A stretch of 64,000 nucleotides of DNA from Amnibacterium sp. CER49 (GTDB taxonomy: Bacteria > Actinomycetota > Actinomycetes > Actinomycetales > Microbacteriaceae). The stretch is from positions 434,001 to 498,000 of the forward strand of contig NZ_JARVWQ010000001.1 in the NCBI RefSeq assembly GCF_029846255.1, given 5' to 3'. A program made the position numbers and the translations under genes. Of this stretch, positions 8,243 through 16,367 are shown piece by piece (the first letter of the stretch is position 1; every line of letters begins with the position of its first letter). The notes under the pieces were generated by a model, which saw only the letters and a program-made list of their open reading frames with translations, did not search any database and was not told where the DNA came from.

Positions 8243-9475
8243 TCAGCCGGTGGGCGCGAGGCGGCGGGCGCCGAGGCGCACCGCCTCCGGCGCGAAGCTG
8301 AGCGCGAGCCCGGCGGCGAGGAACAGCAGCGACGCGACCGGCAGCACGCCGACACCGGCATCGATGATCAGCAGGGATCCGAGCAGCGCGCCGCCACCGA
8401 TGCCGACGTTGAAGGCGGTGGTCTGCAGCGCCCCGGCGAGGTCACGCACCTGCGGCGAGGCGGTCCGCATCATCCGCGTCTGCAGCATCGCGGGCACGCC
8501 GCCGAAGGCCATCCCCCAGATCGCGACGGCCAGGACGACGAGCGGGGTGCTGCGGGTGCAGAGCGCCAGCACGAGCACCGCCGCCATCACGACGAGGATC
8601 ATCGCGGCGAAGCCGCGTCGCGGCGCGCGATCGGCGAGCATGCCGGCTCCCACGAGCCCGAGCGCACCCGCCGCCCCGAAGACGAGCAGCAGCAGCGGCA
8701 CCGACGCGGACGGCAGGTGCGCCTGCTCGACGAGCCACGGGGCGACGTACGTCGAGAGCACGTTCTGCCCGACGAGCAGCGTCACGATCACCGCGCAGAT
8801 GAGGGCGACGCCGCGCATCGAGCGGTCGTGGCGCACCGGCAGCGGGATCTCTCCCGTCGCGGTCTCCCGCTTGCGCGGCGCGGACGGCAGGTAGGCGACG
8901 ACGACGCCGGCGAGCACGACGACGGCGCCGGCGATGATCGCGAACGCGGCTCGCCAGCCGAGGAGGTGGCCGAGGGCGGTGCCGACCGGGACGCCGAGCA
9001 CGAACGCGGCGGAGCCGCCGGCTGCGGTGATCGCGAGGGCGCGCCCGAGGTGGCGGCCGGAGACGAGGTAGGTCGGGTAGGTCGCGACGACGCCCCAGAA
9101 GAGGCCGTGCGCGCACGCGCCGAGCACCCGCGCGGCGACGAGCACCCCGTAGGTCGGCGCGAGCGCCGCGCCGAGGTTCGCGACCGCGATGACGAGCAGC
9201 ACCGCGATGACGAGCGCCTTGCGCGGGAAGCGCTTCGTGAGCGTCGCGAGCGGGGTGGTCGCCGCGACGACCGTGCCCGCGAACACCGTGACGAGCAGGC
9301 CGGTCGTCGCGACGCTCACGCCGAGGTCGTGCGCCATCTCAGGGAGCAGCCCCGTGGGCAGGAACTCGCTCGTCACGGACACGAAGATCGCGCCGGCGAG
9401 GGTGAGGAGGCCGACCCAGGGGAAGGCAGGAGCGATCGGTGGAGCAGGACGCGAGGACAACTTCGGGGGACCCAT
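8243..9475 (-). CDS. MFS transporter, drug/arabinose efflux type
   Basis: Inner-membrane carrier of 410 aa with about 12 hydrophobic helices, the usual major facilitator size. The first helix is GLLTLAGAIFVSVTSEFLPTG; the E-x-x-P-T-G signature and later LATLTKRFPRKALVIAVLL (motif A loop) fit the DHA1 group of sugar-efflux/multidrug exporters (SotB, AraJ, PbuE-like). ATG 9475 (MGPPKLSSRP) precedes the first helix directly; longer frames upstream are unsupported. The substrate cannot be inferred. The upstream 290 bases hold a small palindrome and a structured repeat but no other gene. Confidence 0.88.
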   Translation of the reverse strand: MGPPKLSSRPAPPIAPAFPWVGLLTLAGAIFVSVTSEFLPTGLLPEMAHDLGVSVATTGLLVTVFAGTVVAATTPLATLTKRFPRKALVIAVLLVIAVANLGAALAPTYGVLVAARVLGACAHGLFWGVVATYPTYLVSGRHLGRALAITAAGGSAAFVLGVPVGTALGHLLGWRAAFAIIAGAVVVLAGVVVAYLPSAPRKRETATGEIPLPVRHDRSMRGVALICAVIVTLLVGQNVLSTYVAPWLVEQAHLPSASVPLLLLVFGAAGALGLVGAGMLADRAPRRGFAAMILVVMAAVLVLALCTRSTPLVVLAVAIWGMAFGGVPAMLQTRMMRTASPQVRDLAGALQTTAFNVGIGGGALLGSLLIIDAGVGVLPVASLLFLAAGLALSFAPEAVRLGARRLAPTG

Positions 9476-9549
9476 CGAACGGAAGGCGGAGGCCTCCCGG
9501 GGAGGCCGGCGCGGGCAGGGGCCGCGCGAGACGTGACGCCGTCGTCGAA

Positions 9550-9565
9550 TCCATCCAAGCGGATG
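9550..9565. other. Short inverted repeat CCATCC-AAGC-GGATGG
   Basis: A 6 bp hairpin about 75 bases upstream of the MFS start, in a 294-base gap. It could be an operator or part of a leader. Apart from this and the repeat at 9661-9740 I see no other feature in the gap. Confidence 0.3.
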
Positions 9566-9660
9566 GAACCTGCGGGAACGCGATCCGACGCGCCCGGGGC
9601 GGGGCTCCGGACGGAATCGATCGGTGGAGCTGCGCGACGGGCCGGGTGCGGACGACCGGC

Positions 9661-9740
9661 CGTAGGTGATCCACCCTCGTGTGGGTCGACGCGCCGCGAT
9701 CGGCACCTACACGCGGACGAAGTACCTACACGCGGTACCG
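9661..9740. repeat. Structured intergenic repeat B, copy 1
   Basis: An 80-base element that matches 22416-22495 without gaps (58 of 80 positions by hand count). An outer stem pairs CGTGTGGGT (9678-9686) with ACCTACACG (9724-9732), one G-T pair included. An alternative stem pairs GTAGGTG (9662-9668) with CACCTAC (9704-9710). It lies 30 bases beyond the stop of the DUF2469 gene (minus strand) and about 185 bases upstream of the MFS gene, so it could act in the 3' end of one or the 5' end of the other. Confidence 0.6.
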
Positions 9741-9769
9741 CCCTCGCGCCCGGGGCGGGGCGCTCCGCG

Positions 9770-10093
9770 TCACTCGTCGAGCGCGAGCTCCTGCGGCAGC
9801 TCGAGCTCCTTCGCGGAGAGCTCCTCGACGTTCACGTCCTTGAACGTGAGCACCCGGACGCTCTTCACGAACCGGTCGGAGCGGTACACGTCCCACACCC
9901 ACACGTCGTGCATCGACAGCTCGAAGTAGAAGTCGTGCTCGGTGTCGCGCCGGACCAGCTCCACCTCGTTGGCGAGGTAGAAGCGCCGCTCGGTCTCGAC
10001 GACGTACTTGAACTGGCTGACCACGTCGCGGTACTCGCGATACAGGGCCAGCTCGACCTCGCGGTCGTAGTCCTCGATCTCGTCGTCGTCCAT
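9770..10093 (-). CDS. DUF2469 family protein
   Basis: Acidic protein of 107 aa, near-universal in actinobacteria and of unknown function. It begins DDDEIEDYDREVELALYREY, then FKYVVETERRFYLANEVEL and MHDVWVWDVYRSDRFVKSVR, all characteristic of the family. TAGACT eight bases before ATG 10093 suggests a leaderless transcript. It follows rnhB on the same strand, as in most actinobacteria. The structured repeat B lies just downstream. Confidence 0.92.
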   Translation of the reverse strand: MDDDEIEDYDREVELALYREYRDVVSQFKYVVETERRFYLANEVELVRRDTEHDFYFELSMHDVWVWDVYRSDRFVKSVRVLTFKDVNVEELSAKELELPQELALDE

Positions 10094-10101
10094 CCCGGCC
10101 A

Positions 10102-10107
10102 AGTCTA
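10102..10107 (-). promoter_or_regulatory. -10 hexamer TAGACT for a leaderless start
   Basis: TAGACT on the minus strand ending eight bases before the ATG at 10093. It lies just before the rnhB stop codon region, so the DUF2469 gene can be transcribed on its own. Confidence 0.45.
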
Positions 10108-10806
10108 CGGTCGCTCGGCCGGATCGCCGGGCTCGTCGGCGTCGTCGTCGAGCCGGTGCAGCCAGGTGGCGCGGTGCAGGTCGCACGGGCCGTGCGCGCG
10201 CAGCGCCGCGTAGTGGCTGCGCGAGGCGTAGCCCTTGTTGCTGCGCCAGCCGTACACCGGGTGGACCGCGTGCCGGTCGATCATGAGGTCGTCGCGGTGC
10301 ACCTTGGCGAGCACGCTCGCGGCGGAGACCGCGGCGCAGTCGCGGTCGGCCTTGATGCGCGTCACCACCGTCGGCAGCACCGCGACGCCGGCCGCGACGA
10401 GACCCGGGGTGAGCCAGTCCCAGTTGCCGTCGAGCAGCACGACGGCGCGCGCGAGGCCGACGCCCGCGACGGCGAGGGCCTGGACGGCGCGGGCGCCGGC
10501 GAGGCCGAGGCAGCGCGAGATGCCGAGCCCGTCGATCTCGGCGTTGGTGGCGAGGCCGACGGCGCTGGCCGCCGTCCACGACTCGACGCGGGGCGCGAGC
10601 GCCACGCGGTCGGGCTCGGGCAGCAGCTTCGAGTCGCGCAGCCCGTTCGGGATGCGACGACGCCCGGGGTCGAGCACCGCCACGCCCACGCCGACGGGCC
10701 CGGCGATCGCGCCGCGGCCCACCTCGTCGCAGCCGAGCACGAGCGTCGCGCCGCCCTCGAGCAGTGCGCGCTCGACGGCGAGACCCGGAGGACGGCCCGC
10801 GGTCAC
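10105..10806 (-). CDS. rnhB: Ribonuclease HII
   Basis: Cleaves the RNA strand of RNA-DNA hybrids and removes misincorporated ribonucleotides. The 233 aa protein has the catalytic DEVGRG (in LGCDEVGRGAIAGPVGVG, about 25-42), DSKLL (about 61), the third acidic residue in LLDGNWDW (about 118) and the fourth in IKADRDCAAVSAASVLAK (about 141-158). GTG 10806 overlaps the lepB stop (GTGA), so it is translationally coupled to signal peptidase. The 3' end is Asp/Arg-rich, usual for actinobacteria. Confidence 0.95.
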   Translation of the reverse strand: MTAGRPPGLAVERALLEGGATLVLGCDEVGRGAIAGPVGVGVAVLDPGRRRIPNGLRDSKLLPEPDRVALAPRVESWTAASAVGLATNAEIDGLGISRCLGLAGARAVQALAVAGVGLARAVVLLDGNWDWLTPGLVAAGVAVLPTVVTRIKADRDCAAVSAASVLAKVHRDDLMIDRHAVHPVYGWRSNKGYASRSHYAALRAHGPCDLHRATWLHRLDDDADEPGDPAERP

Positions 10807-11549
10807 CCGCTGCCCTTGGCCACCCCGGCGAAGGTGTCCGGGTAGTTCGAGAGGTAGGTCCACCTCGTCACCGGCCAGGAGATGACGAAGGCCCGGCCGA
10901 CGACGTCCTTGATCGGCACGAAGCCGTGCGTCGCGGTGTCGGTGTTGTACCGGGAGTCCTTCGAGTCGTACCGGTTGTCGCCCATGACCCAGAGCGAGTC
11001 CTTGGGCACCGTCACGTCGAACGAGGTGCCGCTGACGGCGGTCGTGCCCGGCTGCTTCAGCACGTACGGCTCGTCGAGCGGGCTGCCGTTCACGCTCATC
11101 TGGCCGAGGGCGTTGCAGCAGGTGACGTGGTCGCCGGGCAGCCCGATGACCCGCTTGATGAGGTGGTCGTTGGCGTCCTGCGACGACAGGCCGAAGAGCG
11201 ACAGCACCCAGTCGGCCGCGCCGGCGACCGGGTTCTGGGCGACCGGCGCGGGGGCGTCGAGCCACCCGCCGGGGTCCTTGAAGACGACGACGTCGCCGCG
11301 CTCGAGCGGCATCAGGTGCGGCACGAGCTCGTTCACGAGGATGCGGTCGTTGACGAGGAGCGTGTCCTCCATCGACTGCGACGGGATGAAGAACGACCTG
11401 ATCAGGAACGTCTTGATCAGGAACGACGCGAGGATCGCCACGACCACGATCACGGCGAGGTCGCGGAGGAACGCCCCGGCGCCACGGCCGCGGTGCTTGG
11501 CCCGGCGCCTCGGACGCTCGTGCGTCACCGGCGTCGGGGTCTCGGTCAC
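10803..11549 (-). CDS. lepB: Signal peptidase I
   Basis: Membrane-bound leader peptidase, 248 aa. An Arg-rich cytoplasmic N-terminus is followed by one transmembrane helix (DLAVIVVVAILASFLIKTFL, about 30-49), then the catalytic serine in FFIPSQSMEDTLLVND (about 54-69) and the catalytic lysine in DHLIKRVIGLPGDHV (about 129-143). Box E is VMGDNRYDSKDSR. GTG 11549 follows GGGGGAGCAGG and gives a sensible N-terminus; a longer reading to 11726 would run into the rplS-lepB gap. It lies between rplS and rnhB, the standard order. Confidence 0.94.
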   Translation of the reverse strand: MTETPTPVTHERPRRRAKHRGRGAGAFLRDLAVIVVVAILASFLIKTFLIRSFFIPSQSMEDTLLVNDRILVNELVPHLMPLERGDVVVFKDPGGWLDAPAPVAQNPVAGAADWVLSLFGLSSQDANDHLIKRVIGLPGDHVTCCNALGQMSVNGSPLDEPYVLKQPGTTAVSGTSFDVTVPKDSLWVMGDNRYDSKDSRYNTDTATHGFVPIKDVVGRAFVISWPVTRWTYLSNYPDTFAGVAKGSG

Positions 11550-11676
11550 GATGGTCCTGCTCCCCCGATCCGTGCGCGGCCGCACGCCGCGGGAAAGTGT
11601 ACGTGGCGCCCGCCCCGCAGCCGCCGGTTGGACCGGACGGCGCGGCGCGGACGCCACGGAAGGGAGGAGCGAGGCC

Positions 11677-12024
11677 TCAGACCTCGCGCTTCTCCTTGAT
11701 CTTCGCCTTCTTGCCGCGGAGCTCACGCAGGTAGTAGAGCTTCGCGCGGCGCACGTCGCCGCGGGTGACGATCTCGATGTGGTCGATCACCGGCGAGTGC
11801 ACCGGGAAGGTGCGCTCGACGCCCACCTGGAAGCTGACCTTGCGGACCGTGAAGGTCTCGCGCACGCCGGAGCCGGAGCGCTTGATGACCACGCCCTGGA
11901 AGACCTGGATGCGCGAGCGGTTGCCCTCGACGATGTTCACGTGCACCTTGACGGTGTCGCCGGGACGGAAGTTCGGGATGTCGGACCGCAGGCTCGCTGC
12001 GTCGACCACGTCGAGCAGGCTCAT
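11677..12024 (-). CDS. rplS: 50S ribosomal protein L19
   Basis: Large-subunit protein at the subunit interface, 115 aa. It carries [56 protein letters not shown] and the C-terminal [17 protein letters not shown], all diagnostic. ATG 12024 follows AGGAGAA. A promoter with TGGCACAATG lies 127 bases upstream, giving a long leader in which autoregulation is possible but not shown. lepB follows after 127 bases. Confidence 0.98.
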   Translation of the reverse strand: MSLLDVVDAASLRSDIPNFRPGDTVKVHVNIVEGNRSRIQVFQGVVIKRSGSGVRETFTVRKVSFQVGVERTFPVHSPVIDHIEIVTRGDVRRAKLYYLRELRGKKAKIKEKREV

Positions 12025-12150
12025 GACGTTCTCCTTCTGGGCCGCCGCCGGACGGCCGGATCGTGGGCGCGGGTGTGCGCCGGGAAGCGAAGCGCCGCGG
12101 CAGCGAGAAGCTGGTCCCCCTGCGGCAGGACCGGCCGCGGCACGATCGAC

Positions 12151-12160
12151 CATTGTGCCA
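12151..12160 (-). promoter_or_regulatory. -10 region TGGCACAATG of rplS
   Basis: Minus-strand TGGCACAATGGTC, about 127 bases before the rplS start. The rpsP promoter at 16306-16315 has TGGCAGAATGGTC, differing at one base, and also a leader of about 135 bases. The shared extended -10 suggests common control of these ribosomal protein genes. Confidence 0.6.
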
Positions 12161-12210
12161 CACGGCGGACCTCGACCCCGGATCACCCGGCGGACGGGCC
12201 GCCCGGGCGC

Positions 12211-12720
12211 TCAGCGGCGGGGCTCGCCCGCCTTCACCACGACGTACTCGCCGGCGTCGAGCGGCTTCGCGTCGACCGGCGCCTGCGGGCTCCCGGGGTA
12301 GCCGACCGCGGCGAGCGTCGCGCGCATCCGGTCGCGGACCTCGCGGACGAGCAGCGCCCCGCCGAGCCAGCCCGCGCCGAGCGCGGCGGCGATCGCGAGC
12401 ACGCCGAACCACGACGCCCCCGGCCCGAAGAACCCGAGGCCGATCACCGCGAGATGGAAGACCGTGAGCACGGCGATCGGGCGTCGGTCGAGGGAGCGCG
12501 GACGGCGGACCGAGGCGCGGGCGCTGAAGAGGAGCGCAAGGGCGAGCTCGACCACGACGAGCAGCGGGGCGAGCAGGGCGATGCCGAGGAGCCCGCCGAG
12601 GCCGTGCCCCCAGATCGCGTACCCGACGAGCACCCAGAGGGGCAGCACGACCGCGGCCGCGAACTGCCAGACGAAGAAGGCGCGGCCGAGCGCGCTTCCT
12701 GGGGAACGGAGGATCCGCAT
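12211..12720 (-). CDS. Integral membrane protein, unknown function
   Basis: Hydrophobic protein of 169 aa with four likely membrane segments: AFFVWQFAAAVVLPLWVLVG, LLGIALLAPLLVVVELALAL, IAVLTVFHLAVIGLGFF and WFGVLAIAAALGAGWLGGAL. An Arg-rich loop lies between helices 2 and 3, and a polar 45-residue tail is likely cytoplasmic. I recognise no domain. TACGAT ends six bases before ATG 12720, so it is probably leaderless and separate from rplS. It is divergent from the methionine aminopeptidase gene. Confidence 0.75.
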   Translation of the reverse strand: MRILRSPGSALGRAFFVWQFAAAVVLPLWVLVGYAIWGHGLGGLLGIALLAPLLVVVELALALLFSARASVRRPRSLDRRPIAVLTVFHLAVIGLGFFGPGASWFGVLAIAAALGAGWLGGALLVREVRDRMRATLAAVGYPGSPQAPVDAKPLDAGEYVVVKAGEPRR

Positions 12721-12726
12721 GGCGGC

Positions 12727-12732
12727 ATCGTA
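12727..12732 (-). promoter_or_regulatory. -10 hexamer TACGAT for a leaderless start
   Basis: TACGAT on the minus strand ends six bases before ATG 12720, matching the spacing seen at thirteen other genes of the window. Confidence 0.5.
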
Positions 12733-12795
12733 GGCCGCGGCTCCGCGGCGCCCGCGGCCGTTCGCCGAGGGCGTCGGGGCCCCGCGCGGGCCGGT

Positions 12796-12801
12796 TAGGG
12801 T
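12796..12801 (+). promoter_or_regulatory. -10 hexamer TAGGGT for leaderless map
   Basis: TAGGGT ends six bases before the GTG of the methionine aminopeptidase gene, and there is no Shine-Dalgarno sequence, so a leaderless mRNA is likely. Confidence 0.6.
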
Positions 12802-12807
12802 CGGACG

Positions 12808-13575
12808 GTGATCGAGTTGCGCACGCCCGCCGAGCTCGAGGCGATGCGCCCGGCCGGCCGCTTCGTGGGCGAGGTCCTCACCCGGCTGCAGGCGGAGGCG
12901 AAGGTCGGGGTCAACCTGCTCGACCTCGACCGCATCGCGCACGAGATGATCCGCGCGCGGGGCGCCGAGAGCTGCTACATCGATTACCACCCCTCGTTCG
13001 GCGCGATGCCCTTCGGCAAGGTCCTCTGCACCTCGGTGAACGACGCGGTGCTCCACGGCCTCCCGTACGACTACCGGCTGCGCGACGGCGACATGGTGAG
13101 CCTCGACTTCGCAGCGAGCGTCGACGGCTGGGTCGCCGACAGCGCGCTGACGGTGATCGTCGGCACGGCGCGGCCGGAGGACGAGCGCCTCGTCGCCACG
13201 ACGCAGCAGGCCCTCGCGGCCGCGATCGAGCGCGCCCGGCCCGGCATGCGGCTCGGCGACCTCTCGGCCGCGATCGGCGACGTGTGCCGCGCGGCCGGCT
13301 ACCGGGTGAACCTCGAGTTCGGCGGTCACGGCGTCGGCCGCACCATGCACGGCGACCCGCACGTGCCGAACGACGGCCGCCCCCACCGGGGGCTGAAGCT
13401 GCGGCCCGGTCTCGTGATCGCGATCGAGCCGTGGCTGCTCGAGACCACCGACCGCATCCGCACCGACGAGGACGGCTGGACGCTCCGCAGCGTCGACGGC
13501 TCGCGCGGCGCGCACACCGAGCACACCGTGGCGATTACCGACGGCGACCCGATCGTCCTCACCGCCCGGGACTGA
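12808..13575 (+). CDS. map: Type I methionine aminopeptidase
   Basis: Removes the N-terminal methionine from new proteins. The 255 aa length and pita-bread fold motifs are complete: substrate histidine in VLHGLPYDYRL (about 92), metal ligands Asp in MVSLDFAASVDGWVADSALT (about 104-123), His in GHGVGRTMHGDPHVPN (about 174), Glu in IEPWLLE (about 206) and Glu in HTEHTVAIT (about 238). It lacks the N-terminal zinc-finger extension. The GTG start is set by the TAGGGT element. Actinobacteria often have two map genes; a second one in a ribosomal protein operon would be outside this window. Confidence 0.95.
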   Translation: MIELRTPAELEAMRPAGRFVGEVLTRLQAEAKVGVNLLDLDRIAHEMIRARGAESCYIDYHPSFGAMPFGKVLCTSVNDAVLHGLPYDYRLRDGDMVSLDFAASVDGWVADSALTVIVGTARPEDERLVATTQQALAAAIERARPGMRLGDLSAAIGDVCRAAGYRVNLEFGGHGVGRTMHGDPHVPNDGRPHRGLKLRPGLVIAIEPWLLETTDRIRTDEDGWTLRSVDGSRGAHTEHTVAITDGDPIVLTARD

Positions 13576-13619
13576 GGCGCCGCGCTCCGCTGCTCGGGCT
13601 CAGGACGTGCGGTCGAGTC

Positions 13620-13790
13620 GACCACGAGCCAGGACCAGGCGTCCTGAAGCGGCGCCGCCGTCCTGAATCCGTGCGCCAGGGATTCGGTCGAGAAGCGTTC
13701 CCGCACCGGATTCGGACCAGGGACGGGATCCGCTGCGGTCGACCGAATCCATGGCGGCGCGTCTCCGGATTCAGGACCAGGGGTCGGCCC
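13620..13790. repeat. Repeat family A, copy a1 (first 171-base unit)
   Basis: First of two direct units with a period of 171 bases (GACCACGA recurs at 13620 and 13791; GGATTCGGACCA at 13708 and 13879). Its core, 13681-13750, starts with GATTCGGTCGAG and ends with TCGACCGAATCC, so it can fold back. It lies between the convergent map and trmD genes. No plausible gene is present; short open frames here are weak. Confidence 0.75.
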
Positions 13791-13930
13791 GACCACGATT
13801 CGGGACCAGGCGTCCTGGACCGGTGCCGTCGTCCTAAGCACCTGCGCCGTCGATTCGGTCGATCGGCGGTCCTGCACCGGATTCGGACCAAGGGCGGGAT
13901 CGGTTGCCGTCGACCGAATCGGTGTCCAGT
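13791..13930. repeat. Repeat family A, copy a2
   Basis: Second unit of the tandem pair. Its arms CGATTCGGTCGA (13851-13862) and TCGACCGAATCG (13910-13921) are a perfect 12 bp inverted repeat enclosing GGATTCGGACCAAGGGCGGG. The unit ends 19 bases before the trmD stop, so it may also serve as terminator for the convergent pair. Confidence 0.75.
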
Positions 13931-13948
13931 GACTACCCGGCGGCGGGT

Positions 13949-14641
13949 TCAGGCCTCAGGCGGCAGCAGGTCCGGGCGGACCCGGCGGGTGCGCTCGAGC
14001 GACTGCGCCGCCCGCCAGCGCGCGACGGCGCCGTGGTCACCCGAGCGGAGCACGGGCGGCACCTCGAGGCCGCGCCACTCGGCCGGCTTCGTGTAGGCGG
14101 GGTACTCGAGCAGCCCGGACTCGTGGCTCTCCTCGGTGAGGCTCTCGGGGTTGCCGATCACACCCGGCAGCAGCCGCGCGGTCGCCTCGATCATCGCGAG
14201 CGCCGCGACCTCGCCGCCGTTCAGCACGAAGTCCCCGAGGCTCACCTCCAGCACCCGCGCACGCGCCGCGGTGTGCTCGATCACGCGCTGGTCGATGCCC
14301 TCGTAGCGGCCGCAGCAGAAGACGAGTCGCTCCTCGGCCGCGAACCGCCGCGCCATCGCCTGGTCGAAGCGCTCGCCCGCGGGCGTGAGGAAGACGACGA
14401 GCGGCGCGGGCCCGTCGGCGAGGACCGCGTCGAGCGCCTCGCCCCACGGCTCCGGTCGCATCACCATGCCGGCCCCACCGCCGTAGGGGGTGTCGTCGAC
14501 GGTGCGATGCCGGTCGTGGGTGAAGTCGCGAAGGTCGTGCGCCCGCACCTCGAGCAGGCCCGAGCCGCGGGCCTTGCCGAGCAGCGAGACGTCGAGCAGG
14601 CCGACGAGCTCGGGGAAGATCGAGACGACCTCGACGATCAC
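13949..14641 (-). CDS. trmD: tRNA (guanine-N1)-methyltransferase TrmD
   Basis: SPOUT-class enzyme methylating G37 of tRNAs with S-adenosylmethionine. The 230 aa product shows [35 protein letters not shown] (about 49-66), [18 protein letters not shown] (about 108-125), [20 protein letters not shown] and [18 protein letters not shown], including trefoil-knot residues. Its ATG overlaps the rimM stop by four bases. It is the last gene of the rpsP-khpA-rimM-trmD operon. Confidence 0.98.
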   Translation of the reverse strand: MIVEVVSIFPELVGLLDVSLLGKARGSGLLEVRAHDLRDFTHDRHRTVDDTPYGGGAGMVMRPEPWGEALDAVLADGPAPLVVFLTPAGERFDQAMARRFAAEERLVFCCGRYEGIDQRVIEHTAARARVLEVSLGDFVLNGGEVAALAMIEATARLLPGVIGNPESLTEESHESGLLEYPAYTKPAEWRGLEVPPVLRSGDHGAVARWRAAQSLERTRRVRPDLLPPEA

Positions 14642-15444
14642 GCGTCGTCCGTGCTGCCGGGCTCCCCCGCCATGCGGCGCTCGTCCTCGAGCGCGGCCTC
14701 CGACGCCTCGCGCCGCTCGCGCTCGCCGCGGCCGTGCTCGGGTGCGTCGTCGTGATGCGCGACGTCGCCGCCGCGGTCGTGACCGCTGCCCTGCTCGGCC
14801 CCGGCGGGCTGCTCACCGCGCTCGTCCGGCTCGTCGGGCAGGTCCTCGAACAGCCCCTCCGGCGGTGTCACCACGACCCGGTGTCCCTCCACGTCGACCT
14901 CGGGCACGATCGCCCGCACGAAGGGTACGAGCACCTCCCGCTCGCCCGCCTGGACGACGAGGAGGTCCTGCGCCGGCAGGTGCTCGAGGCGGTCGATGAC
15001 GCCGACGACCTTCCCGTCACGGACGACCTCGAGGCCGACGAGCTGGTGGTCGTACCAGGCGTCGGGCTCGGCGGGCTCGGCCGGGTCCTGGTCGACCCAG
15101 AGGATCGCCTTCACCAGGCTCTCCGCCGCGCTGCGGTCGGGGACGTCCTTGAAGAAGCCGACCGGGTGGCCGTTGTACCAGCGCAGCTCGGCGAGCTCGA
15201 GGCGCCGCCCGTGCCACGGCGACGTCTCGGGCACCTGCAGCGAGAACGACGCCCCGGGCACGAAGCGCCGCTCGGGGTCGTCGGTGAAGAGCTCGAGCTT
15301 GATGCCGCCCTTCAGCCCGTGGGCCTTGGTGAGCCGTCCCACCCGGAGCTGCGTCTGGGCGGAGCGGGCCTTGGCGTTACCGAGGCGCCGGGACGGCGCC
15401 TCGCGCTGGGGTCGCGGCGACGGCGGGAGATCGCCGTCGCTCAC
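14638..15444 (-). CDS. rimM: Ribosome maturation factor RimM with a charged C-terminal extension
   Basis: Binds S19 and helps assemble the 30S head. The N-terminal RimM domain begins near residue 33 ([20 protein letters not shown]) and a PRC barrel follows: [20 protein letters not shown], then [20 protein letters not shown]. The family is normally about 170-200 aa; this product is about 268 aa because some 60 residues rich in Asp, Glu, Gly, His and Arg follow the barrel. GTG 15444 is chosen; a TTG at 15459 is the alternative. The 5' end lies 17 bases after khpA and the stop overlaps trmD. Confidence 0.93.
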   Translation of the reverse strand: MSDGDLPPSPRPQREAPSRRLGNAKARSAQTQLRVGRLTKAHGLKGGIKLELFTDDPERRFVPGASFSLQVPETSPWHGRRLELAELRWYNGHPVGFFKDVPDRSAAESLVKAILWVDQDPAEPAEPDAWYDHQLVGLEVVRDGKVVGVIDRLEHLPAQDLLVVQAGEREVLVPFVRAIVPEVDVEGHRVVVTPPEGLFEDLPDEPDERGEQPAGAEQGSGHDRGGDVAHHDDAPEHGRGERERREASEAALEDERRMAGEPGSTDDA

Positions 15445-15460
15445 AGCTCCACCGCGCAAC

Positions 15461-15697
15461 TCAACGGTCCACGTCGACGACGTCGACGCGGACGGAGCGG
15501 CCGTCGGCGAGCGCGCCGACGACCGTGCGGAGGGCCTTCGCGGTGCGGCCCGCGCGGCCGATGACGCGGCCGAGGTCGGCCGGGTCGACCCGCACCTCCA
15601 GCACCTCGCCGCGCGGGGTCGACCGCGACACCACCTGGACGGCGTCCGGGTGGTCGACGATCCCCTTGACGAGGTGCTGGAGCGCGGATTCGAGCAT
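15461..15697 (-). CDS. khpA: KH-domain RNA-binding protein (KhpA type)
   Basis: RNA-binding protein of 78 aa, one type II-like KH domain with its GxxG loop in LGRVIGRAGRTAKALRTVVG (about 42-61). KhpA proteins bind RNA with KhpB/Jag and influence cell division in Gram-positive bacteria; the role in actinobacteria is less clear. It lies between rpsP (2-base gap) and rimM, the standard actinobacterial order. Confidence 0.92.
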   Translation of the reverse strand: MLESALQHLVKGIVDHPDAVQVVSRSTPRGEVLEVRVDPADLGRVIGRAGRTAKALRTVVGALADGRSVRVDVVDVDR

Positions 15698-15699
15698 GG

Positions 15700-16170
15700 T
15701 CAGGAGTTGTCGGCCTGCTCGGGCGTCTCGTGGGAGACGGTGGTGCCGGCGTCGAGCTCGTCGGCCCGCTCCTCGTCGGCGGCCGCGTCGGCGCGCGTCG
15801 CGGCCTCGGCGTCCTTCACCGAGTCCTTGGGGCGCAGCACCGGGTTCTTGCGCTCCTCGGGCTGGAAGGCCTGCTTCTCGGCGCGGACCTCGACGCGGTT
15901 CGTCGCGGAGGCGTCGCCCTTGAACCGGCCCCAGTCACCCGTGAGCTTGAGCAGCGCGGCGACCTGCTCGGTCGGCTGCGCGCCGACACCGAGCCAGTAC
16001 TGCGCGCGGTCCGAGTCCACCTCGATGACCGAGGGGTGCTCGGTGGGGTGGTACTTGCCGATCTCCTCGATCACGCGGCCGTCGCGCTTGCTGCGCGAGT
16101 CGGCGACGACGATGCGGTAGTAGGGGGCTCGGATCTTGCCGAGCCGCTTCAGGCGGATCTTGACGGCCAA
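15700..16170 (-). CDS. rpsP: 30S ribosomal protein S16 with an acidic tail
   Basis: Small-subunit protein; residues 1-85 are the S16 core: [39 protein letters not shown] and [20 protein letters not shown]. The remaining 70 residues are an Ala/Glu/Asp-rich tail, a known actinobacterial feature, giving 156 aa. The start is an uncommon TTG at 16170, supported by GAGGAAC just upstream and by the standard A-V-K-I-R N-terminus. It leads the rpsP-khpA-rimM-trmD operon, with a promoter at 16306-16315. Confidence 0.97.
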   Translation of the reverse strand: MAVKIRLKRLGKIRAPYYRIVVADSRSKRDGRVIEEIGKYHPTEHPSVIEVDSDRAQYWLGVGAQPTEQVAALLKLTGDWGRFKGDASATNRVEVRAEKQAFQPEERKNPVLRPKDSVKDAEAATRADAAADEERADELDAGTTVSHETPEQADNS

Positions 16171-16305
16171 CTGGTGTTCCTCACATGCGAGACGAATGGA
16201 TGGAGCCTGTCCGACACCGGAAACGTGGGGCTTCCCGACGGCGGCTCCGAGACGATTCGCCCGCGATGCCCGGATAGAGGGTCGGGGCTCGCGGACCCGA
16301 CGGAC

Positions 16306-16315
16306 CATTCTGCCA
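16306..16315 (-). promoter_or_regulatory. -10 region TGGCAGAATG of the rpsP operon
   Basis: Minus-strand TGGCAGAATGGTC, about 136 bases before the TTG start of rpsP and nearly identical to the rplS promoter. The gap 16171-16367 otherwise holds only this leader and the 3' flank of oleD; I see no gene in it. Confidence 0.6.
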
Positions 16316-16367
16316 GACGCGCACCCTGGTCGCGGACGGCCACGGCGTGGCGACCCGTGAGGTGCGA

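Noticed and set aside
13576-13948. Possible CRISPR array or small gene in the tandem repeat region
   Set aside because: Only two units with a 171-base period and no short direct repeats with regular spacers; open frames there have no family signs or ribosome binding sites.
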